A stretch of DNA of 64,000 nucleotides, taken from assembly GCA_035763745.1 (NCBI GenBank), contig DASUAO010000021.1, positions 62,001-126,000 on the forward strand. Direction: 5' to 3'. The DNA is from DASUAO01 sp035763745 (GTDB lineage Bacteria > Actinomycetota > Acidimicrobiia > IMCC26256 > PALSA-555). Below, piece after piece: positions 60,649 to 64,000 of the stretch; within the stretch, counting starts at the first letter, position 1; each line of letters starts with the position of its first letter. A model generated the notes under the pieces. The model did no database searches, was not told the DNA's origin, and was given only the letters and a program-made list of their open reading frames with translations. The position numbers and the translations under genes were made by a program.

Positions 60649-62058
60649 ATGGCCACTTCCTCACGACCGGGAACACTCGGCGAGCTGCGCGCCCAGGGCT
60701 GGGTCTCGCGCCCGGTGAAGCAAGAGGTGCGTGAGCACGCCGCCGAGCGCATCGCCGCCGGACGACCCGTCATCGAAGGGGTCGTCGGGTTCGAGCAGAC
60801 GGTCCTGCCGCAGGTGGAGAACGCCCTGCTGGCCGCCCACGACCTGATCTTCCTCGGCGAGCGCGGCCAGGCGAAGACCCGCATGATCCGGGCGCTCATC
60901 GAGCTGCTCGACGAGTGGATGCCGATCGTGGCGGGCAGCGAGATCAACGACGATCCGTACGCACCCATCTCCCACCACGCCCGGGTGCTGGTCGCCGAGC
61001 GGGGCGACGAGACGCCGATCGAGTGGGTGCACCGAGAGCGGCGATTCGGTGAGAAGCTCGCCACGCCCGACACGTCGATCGCCGATCTCATCGGTGAGGT
61101 CGACCCGATCAAGGTCGCGGAGGGCCGCTACCTCTCCGACGAGCTCACCATCCACTACGGCCTGGTCCCGCGCACCAACCGCGGCATCTTCGCGATCAAC
61201 GAGCTCCCCGACCTCGCCGAGCGGATCCAGGTGGGGCTGCTCAACGTGCTGGAGGAGCGCGACGTCCAGATCCGGGGCTACAAGATCCGCCTCCCCCTCG
61301 ACCTGATGCTCGTGGCGTCGGCGAACCCCGAGGACTACACGAACCGCGGTCGGATCATCACACCGCTCAAGGACCGGTTCGGTGCCCAGATCCGCACCCA
61401 CTACCCGCTCGACGTCGACGCCGAGATGGACGTCGTCGAGCAGGAGGCCGAGATCGCGCCTACCGACGGCATCCGCGTGGACGTCCCCGACTTCATGGCC
61501 GAGATCGTCTCGGCGATCAGCCAGAACGCCCGCCGGTCACCGCACGTGAACCAACGGTCCGGGGTGTCGGTCCGGATGTCCGTCGCCAACTTCGAGACGA
61601 TGGTCGCCAACGCGACGCGGCGAGCGTTGCGCAACGGCGAGGAGGACGTCGTCCCTCGCGTGAGCGATCTCGGCGCACTCGCCGCCAGCACAGCCGGGAA
61701 GATGGAGTTCGAGACCGTCGACGACGGCCGCGAGGAGCAGGTGCTCGACCGGATCGTCAGCGCCGCGACACTCGAGACGTTCCGGAGCGCATGCAGTCCG
61801 GAGAACCTCACGGCGCTCGTCGCCGCGTTCGAAGGCGGGTTGGTCGTCCACACCGGTGACGACGTGCCGGCGTCGGAGTACGCCAAGCTGCTCTCCGAGC
61901 TCCCCGGGCTCTCCGACACGCTGGAGGAGCTCGAGATCGCGGAGTCCCCGGCCGGCGTGGCGTCCGCGGTCGAGTTCGTGCTCGAGGGCCTGCACCTGTC
62001 GAAGCGTCTCAACAAGGACGCCGTCGGTGGCAAGGCGTCCTACCGAGGTCGCGGCTGA
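60649..62058 (+). CDS. MoxR-like AAA+ ATPase (magnesium-chelatase type)
   Basis: A 469-aa ATPase that, with a VWA partner, acts as a metal- or protein-remodelling chaperone. Walker A is GERGQAKTRM (about 79-88), Walker B is IFAINELPDL (about 183-192), and sensor 1 is LVASANPEDYTNRGRI. The C-terminal third is helical and carries FETMVANATRRALR. A VWA-domain partner gene starts at 63774. ATG 60649 is supported by the adjacent promoter-like box. Confidence 0.9.
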   Translation: MATSSRPGTLGELRAQGWVSRPVKQEVREHAAERIAAGRPVIEGVVGFEQTVLPQVENALLAAHDLIFLGERGQAKTRMIRALIELLDEWMPIVAGSEINDDPYAPISHHARVLVAERGDETPIEWVHRERRFGEKLATPDTSIADLIGEVDPIKVAEGRYLSDELTIHYGLVPRTNRGIFAINELPDLAERIQVGLLNVLEERDVQIRGYKIRLPLDLMLVASANPEDYTNRGRIITPLKDRFGAQIRTHYPLDVDAEMDVVEQEAEIAPTDGIRVDVPDFMAEIVSAISQNARRSPHVNQRSGVSVRMSVANFETMVANATRRALRNGEEDVVPRVSDLGALAASTAGKMEFETVDDGREEQVLDRIVSAATLETFRSACSPENLTALVAAFEGGLVVHTGDDVPASEYAKLLSELPGLSDTLEELEIAESPAGVASAVEFVLEGLHLSKRLNKDAVGGKASYRGRG

Positions 62059-62138
62059 CCGAGCCGACACCGTCTTGACGTCGGACAGGGTCGCCACGAC
62101 ACCTTCCGCGACGCCAAGAGTCTTGGGAGAGCGGGGGA

Positions 62139-62528
62139 TCAGATCCCGCTGTCGCGCTCGTAGACGTTGCACGCCTGGTTCGCGAACCGGTTCACGTTCT
62201 CGACCGCGGTCTTGACATCGGGGTCGTCGCGGATGCCCGGCTCGGTCTCGACGCGGCGCAGCGCGTCGGCGAACGTCTCGGCGTCGGCCCTGATCTCCTC
62301 CGGCGCGGCCTCGGCGAGCGCCTCGACGAGCGGGAGCTGACGCTCGACGTCGGCCCTGCCCTTCTCTTGCGCCCGCTCCAGCTCGGTGTTGTACCGGTCG
62401 GCGGCCCGACAGAACGCGCGGGACGCCTCCGGCCGGGGCTCGGTCGAGCACGCCGCGCCGAGCGCGGCGACGGCGGCGACGGCGGCGACGGCGGAAAGCA
62501 TCGGAATGCGGCGTCGACGATTGGGCAC
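62139..62528 (-). CDS. Putative lipoprotein of unknown function
   Basis: A 129-aa exported protein. A basic N-terminus (PNRRRRIP) precedes a hydrophobic run (MLSAVAAVAAVAALGAAC) ending in a lipobox-like Cys. The mature region is helical with two further cysteines (AFCRAADRYN and QACNVYERD) that could form a disulfide. The start is GTG 62528; ATG 62501 would give a shorter signal. Resembles other small helical actinobacterial lipoproteins; no function. Confidence 0.75.
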   Translation of the reverse strand: MPNRRRRIPMLSAVAAVAAVAALGAACSTEPRPEASRAFCRAADRYNTELERAQEKGRADVERQLPLVEALAEAAPEEIRADAETFADALRRVETEPGIRDDPDVKTAVENVNRFANQACNVYERDSGI

Positions 62529-62592
62529 CGCGCGAGTCTGCCCGTCTCCACCGCTCCGCCGGGGATCGCGCTGGGCCCCTCGGCCCCCGGGC

Positions 62593-62641
62593 GAGCAAGT
62601 GACGTTCGTGGTCCGAATCGAGTCCTCGGCGTCACCTGGTC
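62593..62641. repeat. REP-like palindromic element, copy 1
   Basis: Left arm GAGCAAGTGACG (62593-62604), right arm CGTCACCTGGTC (62630-62641); ten of twelve positions can pair. Nearly identical over about 60 bp to copy 2, with one mismatch. Confidence 0.8.
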
Positions 62642-62674
62642 GGTGGGCGGGGACCCAAGTGCCCCACCCATCAC

Positions 62675-62723
62675 GAGCAAGTGACGTTCGTGGTCCGAAT
62701 CGAGTCCTCAGCGTCACCTGGTC
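62675..62723. repeat. REP-like palindromic element, copy 2, overlapping the DUF559 stop
   Basis: Left arm GAGCAAGTGACG (62675-62686), right arm CGTCACCTGGTC (62712-62723). The stop codon of the DUF559 gene (62714-62716) lies inside the right arm. Between copies 1 and 2 another short hairpin, TGGGCGGGG with CCCCACCCA, can form. Confidence 0.8.
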
Positions 62724-63637
62724 GGTGGGCGGGGCGGCTCGGACGACCGGGCGGCGATGGCGTCGGCGACTTCTCCAACGACCACCTCGCGTGTCGATGC
62801 CGAGGTGTAGCGCAAGATCAACCACCCGATGATCTCGAGCGGGTTCTGTCGGGCCCGATCGCGATCGAACGCTCGGCGTCCCCGATGTGGGTCCCAGCCG
62901 TCGTACTCGATGCCGATCATCAGCTCGGGGAAGGCCAGGTCGAGTCGGAAGGCGTGTCCACCGGCCCGCACCCAATGCTGCTGGACGGGGCGGGGGAGCC
63001 CTGCACCCGTGATCCAGCGCACCAGCCTGACCTCCATGTCCGAGTCGCCGGGGTCGAACCCGGGCAGCCGCGCCTCGAGCAGCGCTCGCATCACGGTGCT
63101 GCGGCGCCTCCCGCGATTCGCCAGGTCGAGGAAGACGCGTTGGAGCCGCGTCAACGAGGTGAGCCTCTGGCGCAGCGCCTCGTCCAAGGCGTGCTCGACG
63201 TCCCATGGGAACCAGCAGGCGGTGAGATCACACAGCGTGCGGGCCGGCGAGGTCACCGCGATGCCCTGGATGACGCCACGGTGGATCGTCCCGTCGACGG
63301 TGGTGTCGTGCACCACGACCCCCGGGAGACGAGCCCGCCGCGCCCGAGGCACGGTGATCTCGATGCGATCCTCCCGAGGGCCGAGCGCCCACAGGCGCGC
63401 CGCGCTGCGGAACGACGCGACCGCGCCGTCGCCCCCCGCCAGGACCGCCGCCATCAGCTGCTGCTCCCAGGTCGCCGGTACGCCTGCAACGGCGATCACG
63501 CCAATGCGCACAGGAAGCAGGCGCCCCTGGCGCAGCCGTGCTCGTACCTGCCCGCGGGAGAGCACGGCCTCCGCCTGGGTGGTCGTGACGACGCCGTGCT
63601 GGCGGCGACTCAGCTCGAACAACTCCGCCTCGCCCAT
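62714..63637 (-). CDS. AbiEi-type HTH plus DUF559 (VSR-like) nuclease-domain protein
   Basis: A 307-aa protein. The N-terminal part (about 1-60; LFELSRRQHGVVTTTQAEAV then LRQGRLLPVRIGVIAVAG) is an AbiEi-like winged helix; the central part (VTSPARTLCDL) is also typical of AbiEi proteins. The C-terminal DUF559 domain (about 215-295) has a VSR/PD-(D/E)XK look: FRLDLAFPELMIGIEYDGWDPH, FDRDRARQNPLEIIGWLILRY. It sits between two palindromic elements and separates moxR from its VWA partner. ATG 63637 starts the HTH. Confidence 0.85.
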   Translation of the reverse strand: MGEAELFELSRRQHGVVTTTQAEAVLSRGQVRARLRQGRLLPVRIGVIAVAGVPATWEQQLMAAVLAGGDGAVASFRSAARLWALGPREDRIEITVPRARRARLPGVVVHDTTVDGTIHRGVIQGIAVTSPARTLCDLTACWFPWDVEHALDEALRQRLTSLTRLQRVFLDLANRGRRRSTVMRALLEARLPGFDPGDSDMEVRLVRWITGAGLPRPVQQHWVRAGGHAFRLDLAFPELMIGIEYDGWDPHRGRRAFDRDRARQNPLEIIGWLILRYTSASTREVVVGEVADAIAARSSEPPRPPTR

Positions 63638-63691
63638 GAGGACCGGTGACGCCGCTCGGCGACCGGGTGACGGCGCCGGGCCGCGCTCATC

Positions 63692-63740
63692 GAGCAGGTG
63701 ACGCTGGGGATCCATATCGAACGTTCAGCGTCACTTGCTC
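63692..63740. repeat. REP-like palindromic element, copy 3
   Basis: Left arm GAGCAGGTGACGCT (63692-63705), right arm AGCGTCACTTGCTC (63727-63740), pairing over 14 bp with one G-T. The centre differs from copies 1 and 2 but shares the TCC-N2-ATCGA core. It ends 20 nt before the promoter box of the VWA gene. Confidence 0.8.
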
Positions 63741-63760
63741 GCTCGAGGGGGGTGAGGCGG

Positions 63761-63766
63761 TACCGT
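63761..63766 (+). promoter_or_regulatory. Putative leaderless -10 box for the VWA gene
   Basis: TACCGT, then GCCGGGC, then ATG 63774. Confidence 0.5.
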
Positions 63767-63773
63767 GCCGGGC

Positions 63774-64000
63774 ATGGGTCTGCGCCGTCGTCGCCGTCAG
63801 CGTGAAGACACCCGCGGGTTCCGGTACTCGGCGTGGGACGGGTCCCAGAAGGGCTTCGACCTCGACGCCGACGCCCTGCTCGACGAGATGACCGACGACC
63901 TCCTCTACCACGGCGACCTCCATGCCTCGCTGCGTCGCCTCATGCAGCAGGGCATGAAGGATCGCAACGGCGAGGACCTCATGGGTCTGCGCGACATGCT
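63774..64000 (+). CDS. VWA-domain protein, partner of the MoxR ATPase (partial, runs off window)
   Basis: The first 75 codons are visible. FRYSAWDGSQKGFDLDADALLDEMTDDLLYHGDLHASLRRLMQQGM matches the N-terminal region of actinobacterial VWA proteins that accompany MoxR/magnesium-chelatase-like ATPases. The MIDAS-bearing VWA domain itself would be beyond the window. The leaderless promoter has the same spacer as that of the moxR gene. Confidence 0.8.
   Translation, partial: MGLRRRRRQREDTRGFRYSAWDGSQKGFDLDADALLDEMTDDLLYHGDLHASLRRLMQQGMKDRNGEDLMGLRDM

Noticed and set aside
62110..62130. CCAAGA-G-TCTTGG palindrome as a terminator of the moxR gene
   Set aside because: The arms leave only a one-base loop, so it cannot form a hairpin terminator; at best a protein-binding site.

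Overview
This 64 kb window is very GC-rich, densely packed chromosome from an actinobacterium. The gene families are actinobacterial: an F420/deazaflavin-type nitroreductase, DUF222-HNH, DUF7144, DUF4239 and DUF2550-like membrane proteins, a NlpC/P60 secreted hydrolase and a MoxR/VWA pair. The combination of many short-chain, P450, CaiB and Baeyer-Villiger enzymes would fit an Acidimicrobiia-like lineage, but that placement is inference. No rRNA, tRNA, CRISPR array, integrase or transposase was recognised.

Layout: 0-5.2 kb holds oxidative catabolism genes (cytochrome P450, SDR, VOC protein, methyltransferase, Baeyer-Villiger-type monooxygenase, F420-type reductase). 5.3-19.8 kb is an envelope block of mostly uncharacterised membrane proteins (flippase-like/kinase-like fusion, PLC-like lipase, BrkB/YihY, K+-channel-like protein, SHOCT proteins, RDD protein, SulP transporter) with one decayed Na+/H+ antiporter. 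19.8-24 kb has an arylsulfatase overlapping its formylglycine-generating enzyme, near SulP, plus an HAD hydrolase. 24.8-26.9 kb carries a selenocysteine AhpD-like protein that looks like two ORFs, translationally linked to an adenine/adenosine deaminase. 27-31 kb has a USP-UbiB fusion, a DipZ-like thioredoxin with a possible leader peptide, and CcdA. 31-44.6 kb holds secreted hydrolases, an HNH protein, a trypsin-like protease, a double CaiB, a GGDEF-EAL protein and several gene remnants. 44.7-57 kb holds aldehyde dehydrogenase, a luciferase-like oxidoreductase, a LuxR regulator, exonuclease VII (xseA-xseB), an FGGY-like protein and cystathionine beta-synthase/gamma-synthase. 57-60.5 kb is the succinate dehydrogenase operon (sdhCAB). 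The end holds a MoxR AAA+ ATPase and its usual VWA partner, separated by a lipoprotein and a DUF559 nuclease-like gene bracketed by palindromic repeats.

Main discovery: at 24836-25903 a single reading frame is interrupted only by one TGA, in the motif C-F-Y-TGA-T-T-S-H. The TGA sits where AhpD has its second active-site cysteine, and is followed by an 8-bp hairpin with a GGTCT apical loop, the layout of a bacterial SECIS element. Conventional annotation would split this gene into two meaningless ORFs.

Other themes: (1) a recurrent TANNNT box 6-7 nt before the start codon at eleven genes, pointing to leaderless transcripts and fixing several starts; (2) decayed genes or gene tails (antiporter, DUF4239, EAL tail, LuxR tail); (3) three convergent gene pairs that share one CTAG palindrome as both stop codons; (4) a possible mobile nuclease cassette flanked by REP-like palindromes.
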